From positions 868,001 through 932,000 of the forward strand of contig NZ_CP042331.1 in the NCBI RefSeq assembly GCF_008253865.1: a stretch of DNA of 64,000 nt, read 5' to 3'. Made by a program: the position numbers and the translations under genes. The notes under the pieces were generated by a model. That model made no database searches, had not been told where the DNA came from, and saw only the letters and a list, made by a program, of their open reading frames with translations. Below, piece by piece: positions 53,638 through 64,000 of this stretch; the first letter of the stretch is position 1, and each line of letters opens with the position of its first letter. This DNA comes from Bosea sp. F3-2 (GTDB lineage: Bacteria; Pseudomonadota; Alphaproteobacteria; Rhizobiales; Beijerinckiaceae).

Positions 53638-54261
53638 CTAGACCTGCGCGGAGGCATCTGGCGGGCCTTCCGTCTTGTGAATGATCCGGTCGATCAGGCC
53701 CCACTCCAGCGCCTGCTCGGCCGTCATGAACCGGTCGCGGTCGAGCGTCTGCTCGACCTCCTCGTAGCTGCGCCCGCAATGCTCGGCGTAGAGGCGCGTC
53801 AGCCGGCGCTTGGTCTGCTGCATCTCCTCGGCGTGGATGAGGACATCGGAGGCCTGCCCCTGAAAGCCGCCGAGCGGCTGGTGGACATGCAGGCTCGCAT
53901 TGGGCAGCGCGGCGCGCTCGCCCGGCTCGCCCGCCATCAGCAGGAACGAGCCCATCGAGCGCGCCGTGCCCATGCACAGCGTGTGCACGGGCGCGCGGAT
54001 GTAGCGCATCGTGTCGTACATGGCGAAGCCGCTGGTGACGACGCCGCCCGGCGAGTTGATGTAGAGGTGGATCGGCCGTTTCGGATTCTCCGCCTCGAGA
54101 AACAGGAGCTGGGCGCAGACCAGCGCGCTCATGGCGTCGTTGACCTCGCCATTGACGAAGACGATCCGCTCCCGCAGCAGCCGCGAGTAGATATCGAAGG
54201 ACCGCTCGCCGCGGCTGGACTGCTCGACGACCATGGGGACGAGTTGCATCGTTTCGCGCAT
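53638..54261 (-). CDS. clpP: ClpP-family serine protease subunit, probable paralogue
   Basis: 207 aa. The triad is Ser102 (GTARSMGSFLL), His127 (HVHQPLGGFQG) and Asp176 (DRDRF), with correct 25- and 49-residue spacing. The usual GQAASMGAFLL is altered to GTARSMGSFLL beside the nucleophile. No clpX or lon is adjacent, unlike the main clpP of most alphaproteobacteria, so this is probably a second ClpP. It forms the proteolytic tetradecamer fed by ClpA/ClpX. GGAG precedes the ATG; a family C repeat begins 19 nt upstream of the start. Confidence 0.9.
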   Translation of the reverse strand: MRETMQLVPMVVEQSSRGERSFDIYSRLLRERIVFVNGEVNDAMSALVCAQLLFLEAENPKRPIHLYINSPGGVVTSGFAMYDTMRYIRAPVHTLCMGTARSMGSFLLMAGEPGERAALPNASLHVHQPLGGFQGQASDVLIHAEEMQQTKRRLTRLYAEHCGRSYEEVEQTLDRDRFMTAEQALEWGLIDRIIHKTEGPPDASAQV

Positions 54262-54279
54262 CGGCGAACTCCAGAGTTT

Positions 54280-54377
54280 CTAGATCGCTGCGCGCCCGAC
54301 AGGACGCGCAGCGATCTATCTATTTGTTATCGCATCGGATTCTTCCGAAAAGTGGATTCCACTTTTCGGTCCGATGC
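54280..54377. repeat. Family C element, copy 4
   Basis: CTAGATCGCTGCGCGCCCGA... to CTTTTCGGTCCGATGC, between clpP and the SRPBCC gene and just upstream of clpP. Confidence 0.8.
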
Positions 54378-54404
54378 TGTGAAGGAATGCGGTCTCGTGC
54401 CGCG

Positions 54405-54758
54405 TCAGGCGGCGCGCATCAGCGGCGGATCATTGCCGTTGGCCGGATGGGCGAGCCGTCCGATGCCACCCGGCCATTCGTGGATCACCTGCAGGCTGGC
54501 TCCGCCCCCCGGATTGGCCGCGATCCGGAACGTGACAATGCTTTCGAGAAAGGGCGGCTCGCCATCGCGTATCCGGTAACGAAGCGCCTCCCCCGGCGCG
54601 ACGACGCTCGGCTCGGGATCGGCCAGATCCGCATCGGGCAGCCAGTTCTCGCGGATGCCGGGGGTGCTGATGGCGCGCCAGAGCTTCTCGGGCGGTTCGT
54701 CGAACTGGAATTCGAAGACGAGGTGGCCGGACGGTTCCAGGCTTTCATCGCCGTTCAT
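54405..54758 (-). CDS. SRPBCC (AHSA1-type) domain protein
   Basis: 117 aa. HLVFEFQFDEPPEKLWRAISTPGIRENWL is the AHSA1/START-like opening (key residues P-x-E-x-x-W-x-A-x-T), followed by the GEALRYRIRDGEP strand pair and SLQVIHEWPGG. These proteins bind small hydrophobic ligands and are often encoded with ArsR regulators. Its ATG overlaps the ArsR stop (ATGA), so the pair is co-translated. Confidence 0.82.
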   Translation of the reverse strand: MNGDESLEPSGHLVFEFQFDEPPEKLWRAISTPGIRENWLPDADLADPEPSVVAPGEALRYRIRDGEPPFLESIVTFRIAANPGGGASLQVIHEWPGGIGRLAHPANGNDPPLMRAA

Positions 54759-55069
54759 TGGTCCATCTCCTTCAGCAAGCCCCTGCGAGCCTCGATGCGC
54801 GCCGGCCAGTAGGCGCGGTATTTCGCCAGCCATTGCGCGATCAGCGCCAGCCCTTCCGGGTCGACCTCGTAGTTCACGAAGCGTCCCTGCCGTTCCTCGC
54901 GAACCAGGCCGGCTCCCCGCAGGACCGAGAGATGCTGCGACATCGCCGGCTGGCTGATCGCCATGCCCTGCCGCAATGCGCTGGCGTTCATGCCGCCCGC
55001 GGCGAGCTTGTCGAAGATCGCGCGGCGGGTCGGGTCGGCCAGAGCCTTGAAGATGTCGTTCTCGACCAT
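54755..55069 (-). CDS. ArsR-family transcriptional repressor
   Basis: 104 aa winged helix. FKALADPTRRAIFDKLAAGG, the recognition helix region MAISQPAMSQHLSVLRGAGLV and wing REERQGRFVNYEV are diagnostic. No metal-binding ELCVCDL-type motif is present, so it likely senses something other than arsenic. ATG 55069 is used because the longer frame upstream would read through the operator-like palindrome. It probably represses its own two-gene operon. Confidence 0.88.
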   Translation of the reverse strand: MVENDIFKALADPTRRAIFDKLAAGGMNASALRQGMAISQPAMSQHLSVLRGAGLVREERQGRFVNYEVDPEGLALIAQWLAKYRAYWPARIEARRGLLKEMDQ

Positions 55070-55075
55070 GTCATC

Positions 55076-55095
55076 ACATAAGCATTCACTTATGT
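55076..55095 (-). promoter_or_regulatory. Operator of the ArsR-SRPBCC operon
   Basis: A perfect inverted repeat ACATAAG-cattca-CTTATGT, 6 nt before the arsR start codon, in an AT-rich patch. Spacing and position fit an ArsR-dimer site. Confidence 0.7.
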
Positions 55096-55757
55096 TTATG
55101 GCAAGCCCCTTCCTGTGAGCCCGCCTTCGCGACGGCCCGGCGCTACCGCACGCACCGAAAGCCCCGTCCGGCTTCCGCCGCGAGGTTCTCAAACTGCGAT
55201 CCCGAGGGGATGCGCGGAGTCCGGGTGACGCGCGACGGAAGCCGCGTGCCGAATGTCGATGTCGAATGTCGATGTCGATGCGGCGCCGACCGGCCCCACC
55301 CGAACCCCGCGCGCGGTTCTCTTCGGTGCCTCCCGCCTCAAGCTCTCACCGGGCCTGCCTGTTCGGCCCGGCGGCGGGAAACCCCTCCGGGCCCGCCAGC
55401 CAGCAACGGCGGACGAGCCCGGACACCGCATCCCGCCCGGCCGCACGATGCCTCGCGACAGCCCCCTTGGTCGGACGGGACGGTCGGATGATAGGCTGGC
55501 GGCGATGCGGCGGGGATAAGTCGGCTGACCTATTGGGGATCGTCCAGGATGCAGCGGCCGTGTGGGGTGCCGAAGTCGACGCCGATCGCCTCTACAAGCC
55601 GGATCGCGCCGGTATGCGGATGGCGAGCACGATCGGAAGCCGACCGTCACGACGGCCGCGCGAGGACCAGCCTGCCATCGACGGGCAGAATCGACTTTCT
55701 GTCTACTGTCGCGGCAATGTTGCCGATGCTACCTTCGCCAAAAATGGGGGACTGCCG
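55096..55757. other. 662-nt stretch without a supported gene
   Basis: Open frames here are Arg/Pro-rich and on several frames at once, as expected of non-coding GC-rich DNA. A short tandem array of (G)AATGTCGATGTC / TCGATG units lies at 55252-55282. No element of families A-E was seen. Confidence 0.5.
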
Positions 55758-56006
55758 ATGACACGCCTTGGGGCTCTCGGGTTTGCGCTTTCAACCATGC
55801 TGCTGGCTGAGCCTTCGGCTGCCCAGCAGATTTACAGCCGGGAACCTGCCAAGGGACAGATCCGCCCCGGCCAGAAGGTGCTGGTCGATAATGGAAGGTG
55901 TCCGCGAGGGCAAATTCTCGAGGTGACCGGCGGCACGAACCCAAGCCTCAGAGGCCGGCACGGCCAGTCGACAGAGCGCGAGCGCCGCTGCGTTCCGCGC
56001 GGGTGA
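55758..56006 (+). CDS. Small secreted protein (DUF6719-like)
   Basis: 82 aa with a signal peptide (to about residue 23, AEPSAAQQ). The mature part IYSREPAKGQIRPGQKVLVD, then NGRCPRGQILEVTGG and a final RRC, resembles a small Rhizobiales family I remember as DUF6719; that name is from memory. Two cysteines could form a disulfide. GGGGGA lies 8 nt before the ATG. Confidence 0.65.
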   Translation: MTRLGALGFALSTMLLAEPSAAQQIYSREPAKGQIRPGQKVLVDNGRCPRGQILEVTGGTNPSLRGRHGQSTERERRCVPRG

Positions 56007-56207
56007 GCACGCTGTCGCATTCGCGCGACAGCGTTTACATCATGGAGCTACTTGCGCCGCGCGGCGGCGCCATCGGTTCGGCGTATCGAAGCCCGCTCCC
56101 ACATGGGCCCCGGGCCTTCTTTGTTTCCCTTCAGGACGAGACCGTCTTCGCAGGCCTTAACGGCGACGCGCCGACGCGATCGGAGATGGGCGGAGAGCGG
56201 GCTGAGG

Positions 56208-56840
56208 CTATCCCGCCTGCAGCGCCGCCTTCACCCCGTCGATCACGAACTGCACGGCAAGCGCCGCCAGGATCACGCCGAGCAGCCGGGTCAGCACGAC
56301 ATTGCCGGTGACGCCCAGCAGCGTCGCAATCGGCGTCGCAGCCAGGAACACGGCAAGGCAGCTCAGGATCACCAGCCCGCAGATCACCGCCAGGGCGATC
56401 AGCAGCAGCGGATCGCCGCCGGCACGGCCGGCGAGCAGGATCATGGCCGTGAGCGCTCCCGGCCCCGCCATCAGCGGGATCGCCAGCGGAAAGGCCGCGA
56501 CGTTGCGGATGTGGTCCTGCGTGATCGCCGTGTCGGCGGTCTGCTGCTTGCGCTCGTTGCGGCGCTCGAACACCATCTCGAAGGCGATCCAGAACAGCAG
56601 AAGCCCGCCGGCGATGCGGAAGGCCGGCAGCGAGACGCCGAGCGCCTTCAGCACGACATCGCCAGCCACGCCGAAGAAGCCCATGATGCAGAAGGCGATG
56701 ATCGAGGCGCGCACTGCCACCTGCCGCCGCTCCCCAGCCGACATGCCGCGCGTCAGCGACAGGAAGATCGGCGCCAGACCCGGCGGGTCGAGCGTCACCA
56801 GCATCGTGACGAGGGCGGATGTGACAAATTCGACGAACAT
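56208..56840 (-). CDS. MarC-family integral membrane protein
   Basis: 210 aa with six hydrophobic helices. LVTLDPPGLAPIFLSLTRG and IPLMAGPGALTAMILL are the two inverted-repeat signatures of the MarC/NAAT family; NVAAFPLAIPLMAGPG is diagnostic. Once linked to multiple antibiotic resistance, the family has no firm function; one homologue transports neutral amino acids. Stand-alone; TAG stop without an adjoining repeat. Confidence 0.88.
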   Translation of the reverse strand: MFVEFVTSALVTMLVTLDPPGLAPIFLSLTRGMSAGERRQVAVRASIIAFCIMGFFGVAGDVVLKALGVSLPAFRIAGGLLLFWIAFEMVFERRNERKQQTADTAITQDHIRNVAAFPLAIPLMAGPGALTAMILLAGRAGGDPLLLIALAVICGLVILSCLAVFLAATPIATLLGVTGNVVLTRLLGVILAALAVQFVIDGVKAALQAG

Positions 56841-57032
56841 GCGGAGGCGACTTCACCACGCCTTTCGCCCGCCGTCACCCGCCAAGAAAGGCGGGATTGT
56901 GGCAGCAGCTGTGGACGTCTGCAAAAATCGCCAACAACATATTGATATCGCTTGGATATTTTTTACTTGGACAGCGCCCGCTTTTGCTGGCGCGAAAGGC
57001 CGGAATCGGGTAGCCAGAAGCCTGAAAAATAC

Positions 57033-57149
57033 TGGAGCATTGCGCGAAAAAGTGGGAACCGGTTTTTCGCGGGAGCAATGCTCCAAGATATGAGAATCGA
57101 TCACGTTTTTCGCATTTTGACGATTTCGTCGAAATGCGACGAGATCTAA
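57033..57149. repeat. Family D element, copy 2, in the gyrA leader
   Basis: TGGAGCATTGCGCGAAAAAG... to GACGAGATCTAAG. It closely matches the copy at 39201 and ends 18 nt before the gyrA start. Confidence 0.82.
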
Positions 57150-57167
57150 GAATCGGGACATTTCTCC

Positions 57168-59966
<2,799 letters not shown>

Positions 59967-60027
59967 TTTATCAGCCTTCTAGCCGGATCTCTTCATCTTC
60001 TCTCTGAAGTTTGGCTGTTGCGTGGCC

Positions 60028-60138
60028 GTCATCCCGGACGACCGAAGGGAGATCCGGGATCCATGCCTGAACCATTCCTATGGACGCTCCGGCATGGATC
60101 CCGGATCGGCGCCGCTGTCGCGGCTTGTCCGGGATGAC
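60028..60138. repeat. Family A element, copy 6
   Basis: GTCATCCCGGACGACCGAAG to GTCCGGGATGAC with GGATCCATGCC / GGCATGGATCC inside; located between gyrA and aat. Confidence 0.8.
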
Positions 60139-60208
60139 CGCGCGTCTCTCTTCTCCTCGTTCGGCGGCTCCTTGACGTCGCCGGCACCCCGCGCTCCCAT
60201 GCGTCTCC

Positions 60209-60880
60209 ATGAAGGCTCGTTCCGTGCCCGTCCGCTCGCCCGCGATCACGCCGGAGATCATGCTGCGCGCCTATGCCGCCGGCATCTTTCCGATGGCGGA
60301 AAGCGCCGATGATCCCGGCCTGTTCTGGGTGGAACCGGAACTGCGGGGCATCATCCCGCTCGAAGGCTTCCATCTCTCGTCGCGCCTCGCGCGCACCGTC
60401 CGCTCGGACCGCTTCGAGATCCGGGTCGACAGCGATTTCGAGGCCGTGATCGCAGCCTGCGGCGAGGCCCGGCCCGACCGGCCGGAGACCTGGATCAACA
60501 CCCGTATCCGCGCGATCTTCGGCGAGCTCTTCGCGCTCGGCCACGTCCATACGGTCGAGTGCTGGCGCGAGGGCCGCCTCGTCGGCGGGCTCTACGGATT
60601 GTCGCTCGGCGCCGCCTTCTTCGGCGAAAGCATGTTCCACCGCGAGAGCGACGCCTCCAAGGTCGCGCTCGTCCATCTCGTGGCGCGGCTCAGGCGCGGC
60701 GGCTATCGCCTGCTCGACACCCAGTTCCAGACCGGCCATCTCGCGCAGTTCGGCACAGTCGAGATCCCGCGCGAGGCCTATCGGCTCAGGCTCGACGATG
60801 CGCTGCACCACCAGGGCAATTGGGAATCCTGGCCGGTGGACGCGGTCGTCAGCGGCAAGCAAGCGCTGGCCGAGCTTTAG
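60209..60880 (+). CDS. aat: Leucyl/phenylalanyl-tRNA-protein transferase
   Basis: 223 aa. ITPEIMLRAYAAGIFPMAE, then FWVEPELRGIIPLEGFH, the GLYGLSLGAAFFGESMF core and LLDTQFQTGHLAQFGTVEIPR are signatures of Aat. It adds Leu or Phe from charged tRNA to N-terminal Arg/Lys, making N-degrons for ClpAPS. The TAG stop is the first triplet of a family A' repeat, so the last residues (SGKQALAEL) directly precede an insertion-like boundary. Usual downstream partners DUF2155 and NDUFA12 are close but on the opposite strand. Confidence 0.94.
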   Translation: MKARSVPVRSPAITPEIMLRAYAAGIFPMAESADDPGLFWVEPELRGIIPLEGFHLSSRLARTVRSDRFEIRVDSDFEAVIAACGEARPDRPETWINTRIRAIFGELFALGHVHTVECWREGRLVGGLYGLSLGAAFFGESMFHRESDASKVALVHLVARLRRGGYRLLDTQFQTGHLAQFGTVEIPREAYRLRLDDALHHQGNWESWPVDAVVSGKQALAEL

Positions 60881-61073
60881 GCGGCGTGGACAGTTGTCGA
60901 GCTGGATCCGCCGGAACCGCCGCCGTCATTCCGGGGCGGCCCTTTGGGCCGAGCCCGGAACCCATGGACACGACGCTCCAGATGGGGCCGGACCGGTTCG
61001 GAGCACGGCTCTTCCGGCTGAGACGGTGTTCATGGGTTCCGGGCTCAGGCCTTCGGCCTGCCCCGGAATGACG
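60878..61073. repeat. Family A' element, copy 2, starting in the aat stop codon
   Basis: TAGGCGGCGTGGACAGTTG and core GTCATTCCGGGGCGGCC (60925) to CCCCGGAATGACGG are nearly identical to 13885-14082, including the flank. Confidence 0.8.
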
Positions 61074-61149
61074 GCGGTGCCACAACAAGGCCAGCTTGGC
61101 CAAGTGCCCACGGGACCTGGAACCGTCCGTTTTGAGTCGAAAACCGGCC

Positions 61150-61275
61150 GTCATTCCGAGCTTGACCCGGAATCCATCGCAGAGCGCATCGCTCTATGAT
61201 GGATCCCGGATCGGCGCCGCTATCGCGGCTGGTCCGGAATGACGGCGTGTTTCCGCGTAAAATCAGCAGCCTCTA
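61150..61275. repeat. Family A element, copy 7
   Basis: GTCATTCCGAGCTTGACCC to GTCCGGAATGACGG followed by the tail GTGTTTCCGCGTAAAATCAG and a terminal CTCTA, matching tails at 8600 and 50383. Confidence 0.78.
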
Positions 61276-61306
61276 ACCTGAAGCGAGGACAGGCCCCGCG
61301 AAGCAA

Positions 61307-61942
61307 TCAGCCGCCACCGGTCGGGTCGCGGCCCGGAACGGGATTGGTCGGGAAGAAGCGCTGACTCGGCCGCTGCGGCTGCACCGGCACGCCACGCGGC
61401 GGCTCGACATCGATGCGCCCGCCGGGCGGCGGTACAGGCTGCTGCAAGGGCGGCGGCTGGTTGGGATCGCGTGGCGGCGTGCGCGGACGGCGCGGATCTT
61501 CGGCAGCCGGCGGAGGCTCGGGCTCCTTCGGATCGACGACGAGCTCGGTGCCGCCTTTGCAGTCGGTCAGCCAGACGTCGTAGATCGCGTGCTCGACGCC
61601 GTGCAGGCCAGGGCTCGCCGCATACATCCAGCCGGTGAAGATGCGCCGGTACTCGTTCTTGAACGTCACCTCGTCAACCTCGACGAAAGCGTCCGTCTGC
61701 GGCGCCTCGGTCGGCGGCCGGGTCCAGCAGACGCGCGGTGTCAATTGCAGCGCGCCGAACTGCACCGTCTCGTCCACGGCCACCTCGAAGGAGATGATGC
61801 GGCCGGTGATCTTGTCGAGCCCGGCGAAGACCGCCGTCGGGTTGCGGATGCGGTCGGCCTGCGCCGGCCCCATCGCAGCGAGCAGGGCGGCTGCGCTCGT
61901 GGCGAGGCCTGCCAGGGTCGAAAGGCGGAACAAGGACGGCAT
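61307..61942 (-). CDS. DUF2155 exported protein
   Basis: 211 aa from ATG 61942. A signal peptide (about 5-29, GPAQADR) precedes the DUF2155 domain: ITGRIISFEVAVDETVQFG, LTPRVCWTRPPTEAPQTDAF and RRIFTGWMYAASPGLHGVEH, then VWLTDCKGG. The C-terminal 60 residues are Pro/Arg-rich and disordered-looking. Function unknown; in Rhizobiales it is usually next to aat and NDUFA12, as here. Confidence 0.88.
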   Translation of the reverse strand: MPSLFRLSTLAGLATSAAALLAAMGPAQADRIRNPTAVFAGLDKITGRIISFEVAVDETVQFGALQLTPRVCWTRPPTEAPQTDAFVEVDEVTFKNEYRRIFTGWMYAASPGLHGVEHAIYDVWLTDCKGGTELVVDPKEPEPPPAAEDPRRPRTPPRDPNQPPPLQQPVPPPGGRIDVEPPRGVPVQPQRPSQRFFPTNPVPGRDPTGGG

Positions 61943-62074
61943 GCTGGCGCGAATCTCTTCCACAGCGCGGAAAGACCGCGACGGCGCGCAGTAACACGGC
62001 AAAGGCAGCGGAAAAAGGGCGTCGCGCCCGAAACGGGCATTTCAGCTGCGGCAGCGGCCGCCTTGCCGCCCAGC

Positions 62075-62102
62075 AAAAAGGCCGCCCCGAAAGGAGCGGC
62101 CC
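62075..62102 (-). terminator. Intrinsic terminator of the NDUFA12 gene
   Basis: On the minus strand GGCCGCTCC-tttc-GGGGCGGCC followed by TTTTTG, beyond a family C element that lies directly after the NDUFA12 stop. Confidence 0.75.
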
Positions 62103-62128
62103 CGATGTCTCAGAACTTGTCCTGCGGC

Positions 62129-62230
62129 CTAGATCACCGCGCGTCCGATCGGACGCGATACCGGTGATCCATGTAGACTGCTATCGCATCGGATTTTCCG
62201 AAAAGCGGACTCCACTTTTCGGTCCGATGC
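62129..62230. repeat. Family C element, copy 5
   Basis: CTAGATCACCGCGCGTCCGA to TTTTCGGTCCGATGC, ending 7 nt from the NDUFA12 stop codon. Confidence 0.8.
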
Positions 62231-62236
62231 CTTGCC

Positions 62237-62647
62237 TCAGCGGCCCGGCGTCCAGGCCTGGTAGTCGCCGGTCGCGGCCGGGCGCTCGCCTTCGGCCAGG
62301 GTCGAGCCCTGCGGGCGATAGGCCAGCGCCGTGCCGGTCCAGTTCTGCTGATGCGGCTCTTGCCACTCGCGCGGCTGGTAGCTTTCCTCGGAAGGGGCGA
62401 CGTCGACGGTGTGATGCAGCCAGCCATTCCAGCCGGGCGGCACCTTGGAGGCCTCGGCCTCGCCTTTGTAGATCACCCAGCGGCGCTGAAAGCCGAGCGC
62501 CTTGTCCTTCACCCCGCCCTTGGTGCGGTAATAGACATTGCCGAACTCGTCCTCGCCCACCTTCTCGCCGAAGCGCCAGGTGTGGAAGCGCGTGCCGATG
62601 GTCTGGCCGTTCCACCAGGTGAAGATCTGCAGCAGCCAGTCCTTCAT
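62237..62647 (-). CDS. NADH:ubiquinone oxidoreductase NDUFA12-family subunit
   Basis: 136 aa. MKDWLLQIFTWWNGQTIGTR, then GEDEFGNVYYRTK, RRWVIYKGEAEASKVPPGWNGWLHHT and the C-terminal PPx-like W-x-P motif are the conserved NDUFA12/B17.2 pattern. It is an accessory complex I subunit shared by mitochondria and alphaproteobacteria. ATG 62647 matches the family start; the open frame further upstream is not conserved-looking. Confidence 0.93.
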   Translation of the reverse strand: MKDWLLQIFTWWNGQTIGTRFHTWRFGEKVGEDEFGNVYYRTKGGVKDKALGFQRRWVIYKGEAEASKVPPGWNGWLHHTVDVAPSEESYQPREWQEPHQQNWTGTALAYRPQGSTLAEGERPAATGDYQAWTPGR

Positions 62648-62821
62648 TGCCTTCAGTCCATGCGCTTGCAGCGCCGTGCGGAGAGGCCGGCGCGTCTTGG
62701 CCCGACTTATGGCGGCAGGACCCTGCTCTGTCCAGTCCGGAACGCTGCGGCGGGTCTTCACGTAGCGCCGGCACCGCTGGATGCCCTCCGGCAATATCCA
62801 CAATCGCGATGGCAACAATGG

Positions 62822-63061
62822 CTAGAGGCTGTTGACAGTTTTCGCTGCAAGCCTGCGCGGAGCTGCGGCGTCATTCCGGGGCAGCCCGGAGGGCTGAGCC
62901 CGGAACCCATGACCACGAGGATCGGGGCATGGGCGCTGCGGCAACCGCGGCGAACCTTCGGCAGAGCCGTGGTCATGGGTTCCGGGCTCGGCGCTGACGC
63001 GCCGCCCCGGAATGACGGTGAGGTGCCCCAACGCGCAGCGCCAACTGTCAACACGGCCTAG
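62822..63061. mobile_element. MITE-like family A' element with terminal inverted repeats and CTAG ends
   Basis: Both borders are CTAG (62822-62825 and 63058-63061). The left end TAGAGGCTGTTGACAGTT and the right end, read on the minus strand, TAGGCCGTGTTGACAGTTGG form an imperfect inverted repeat extending through CGCTGC. The core is the GTCATTCCGGGG...CCCCGGAATGAC palindrome. 240 bp, no ORF. TA target and CTAG preference recall IS630-type elements (inference). Confidence 0.7.
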
Positions 63062-63451
63062 CCGGTCGCCATGTTGCCCACATGGCTCCCGGTTTGATTC
63101 CTTCCGTGGTCAACCGCTGATTCTCGCCCGCGCCGCCGCCAGAATTTCGCCGCGATTCGGCTTGCCTGCCGCCATGATTCAGCGCCGAAGCGCACCGACT
63201 TCAAGCACTTGGCGCGGTCCCCGCAACCGTCGTCTGCAAGCCCGCGGCCGTCATCCAAGATTCACATTTCATTTACCGTGAATAATGGGGATTTTAAGAA
63301 CTGCGCTTCGGGCGGCGCTGTGGCAATCTTGCCGCGAGGCGGCGATTCTCCCCGCCATTTCCAAGGCTTAGCCGGGGCCTTGAAACTTATCCCCACAACC
63401 CACACATCCCTACCAGATGTCGTGTCCACAAGGATGGCGCTCCACTATTCC
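63062..63451. other. 390-nt stretch without a supported gene
   Basis: No ORF with protein-like composition. A mildly AT-rich part at 63260-63300 and CCATGT-tgcc-ACATGG at 63069-63084 are the only structures seen. Confidence 0.45.
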
Positions 63452-63480
63452 TTGACGCGCGGAGGCGATCGGCGCTAGAT
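63452..63480 (+). promoter_or_regulatory. Sigma70-type promoter of nrdJ
   Basis: TTGACG at 63452-63457 and CTAGAT at 63475-63480, spacer 17 nt, close to the alphaproteobacterial consensus. It would give a leader of about 265 nt before the nrdJ start. Confidence 0.6.
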
Positions 63481-63750
63481 TTTGACTATCGCATGACGGC
63501 CGGCGGCGACGCCTCTGGATGACTGCGAACCCTAGTTTTCCAGAGTGCTTTCGGGCCTGCCGCCGCATCCGTTGACATCAGCGGAAGCGAACGGATTTGC
63601 GCGGGCATTTTGGGCGCGTCCGGGACCATCGGCGGGGCGACACCGCGGAGATCCCACAGGGCATCGAACCGAGTTTGGGCTGACATCTGGAGCCGGGGAT
63701 CAACCGGCCGCGCGAGGCTTTCCGCCCGCGGCATTCAAGGGACGAAGATC

Positions 63751-64000
63751 ATGCGCATCGAGCGCCGCTACACCACCGCCGGACAGTCGCCCTACGCCGC
63801 GATCCCGTTCCGATCGGCCGTCAGCGAGATCAAGAACCCGGACGGCTCGATCGTCTTCCGGCTGGAAGGCATCGAGGTTCCCGAGGCCTGGTCGCAGGTT
63901 GCGAGCGACGTGCTCGCGCAGAAGTATTTCCGCAAGGCCGGCGTGCCCGCGCGCCTGAAGAAGGTCGAGGAGAACGACGTTCCCTCCTTCCTCTGGCGCT
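63751..64000 (+). CDS. nrdJ: B12-dependent (class II) ribonucleotide reductase, 5' part
   Basis: The first 83 codons are in the window. MRIERRYTTAGQSPY, EIKNPDGSIVFRLEGIEVPE and WSQVASDVLAQKYFRKAGVP are the conserved N-terminus of the alphaproteobacterial NrdJ, which reduces ribonucleoside diphosphates with adenosylcobalamin. AAGGGACGAAG lies just before the ATG. The enzyme works with or without oxygen and makes the cell dependent on B12. The remainder lies beyond the window. Confidence 0.92.
   Translation, partial: MRIERRYTTAGQSPYAAIPFRSAVSEIKNPDGSIVFRLEGIEVPEAWSQVASDVLAQKYFRKAGVPARLKKVEENDVPSFLWR

Noticed and set aside
55252..55282. Tandem TCGATG/AATGTC units as a CRISPR-like or origin array
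   Set aside because: Only a few short imperfect units in 30 nt, with no spacers or initiator sites.
55189..55650. Minus-strand frame of 153 codons
   Set aside because: Arg/Pro/Ser-rich with no hydrophobic core or motif and no ribosome site; looks non-coding.
63487..63750. Cobalamin riboswitch before nrdJ
   Set aside because: No B12 box or adjoining P3-P6 pattern; AGCCGGGGATCAACCGGCC is only a local hairpin of the wrong length.

Overview
The window is high-GC alphaproteobacterial chromosome, most likely order Hyphomicrobiales (Rhizobiales). A Bosea-like genus is a guess from memory of gene content and intergenic repeats, not from a search. Supporting signs are an RNase E with an acidic S1 insertion and a C-terminal GWW tail, an NDUFA12-type complex I subunit, DUF2155, DUF2865 and DUF3971 proteins, the guaB-MAPEG pair, a B12-dependent ribonucleotide reductase and many Rhizobiales-type palindromic intergenic elements. 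The left edge cuts a DUF3971/AsmA-like gene and the right edge cuts nrdJ.

Layout. 1-24.5 kb holds mainly housekeeping and envelope genes: a peroxiredoxin, an M23 peptidase, prfB with its programmed frameshift, PBP1A, a cell-wall amidase, RNase E with a long leader, an MscS channel, an aminotransferase, a DsbA/ScsC-like protein, accB-accC, an M20 peptidase with an amidase, and tRNA-Gln(CUG). 24.7-35.1 kb is one uninterrupted minus-strand run of eleven genes, several joined by 4-nt ATGA/GTGA overlaps: HAD phosphatase, class III aminotransferase, arginase-fold protein, small 4-TM transporter, alpha/beta hydrolase, FemAB-like GNAT, second small transporter, DUF2147, sensor kinase, NtrC-type regulator and an OmpV/MipA porin. 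I do not recognise a described pathway; it is the best candidate for an undescribed system here. 35.5-45.5 kb holds glpK, ppx/gppA-rlmE, a MazE-like/PIN toxin-antitoxin pair, an MFS exporter, guaB-MAPEG and a DUF2865 protein. 45.7-56.8 kb holds a ferric-iron ABC transporter (no ATPase gene beside it), AsmA, an exported MetX-like hydrolase, a divergent GlxA regulator/DJ-1 pair, a ClpP paralogue, an ArsR-SRPBCC pair and MarC. 57-64 kb holds gyrA, aat, DUF2155, NDUFA12 and the start of nrdJ.

About twenty copies of at least five families of short, non-coding, strongly palindromic elements lie between genes. One copy has clear terminal inverted repeats bounded by CTAG. In five places the terminal TA of an element is part of the TAG stop codon of the neighbouring gene. 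Other copies lie within 20 nt of start codons (gyrA, clpP, an aminotransferase, a small membrane protein), so they probably shape the ends of many transcripts. No CRISPR array, prophage, rRNA or complete autonomous insertion sequence was seen.
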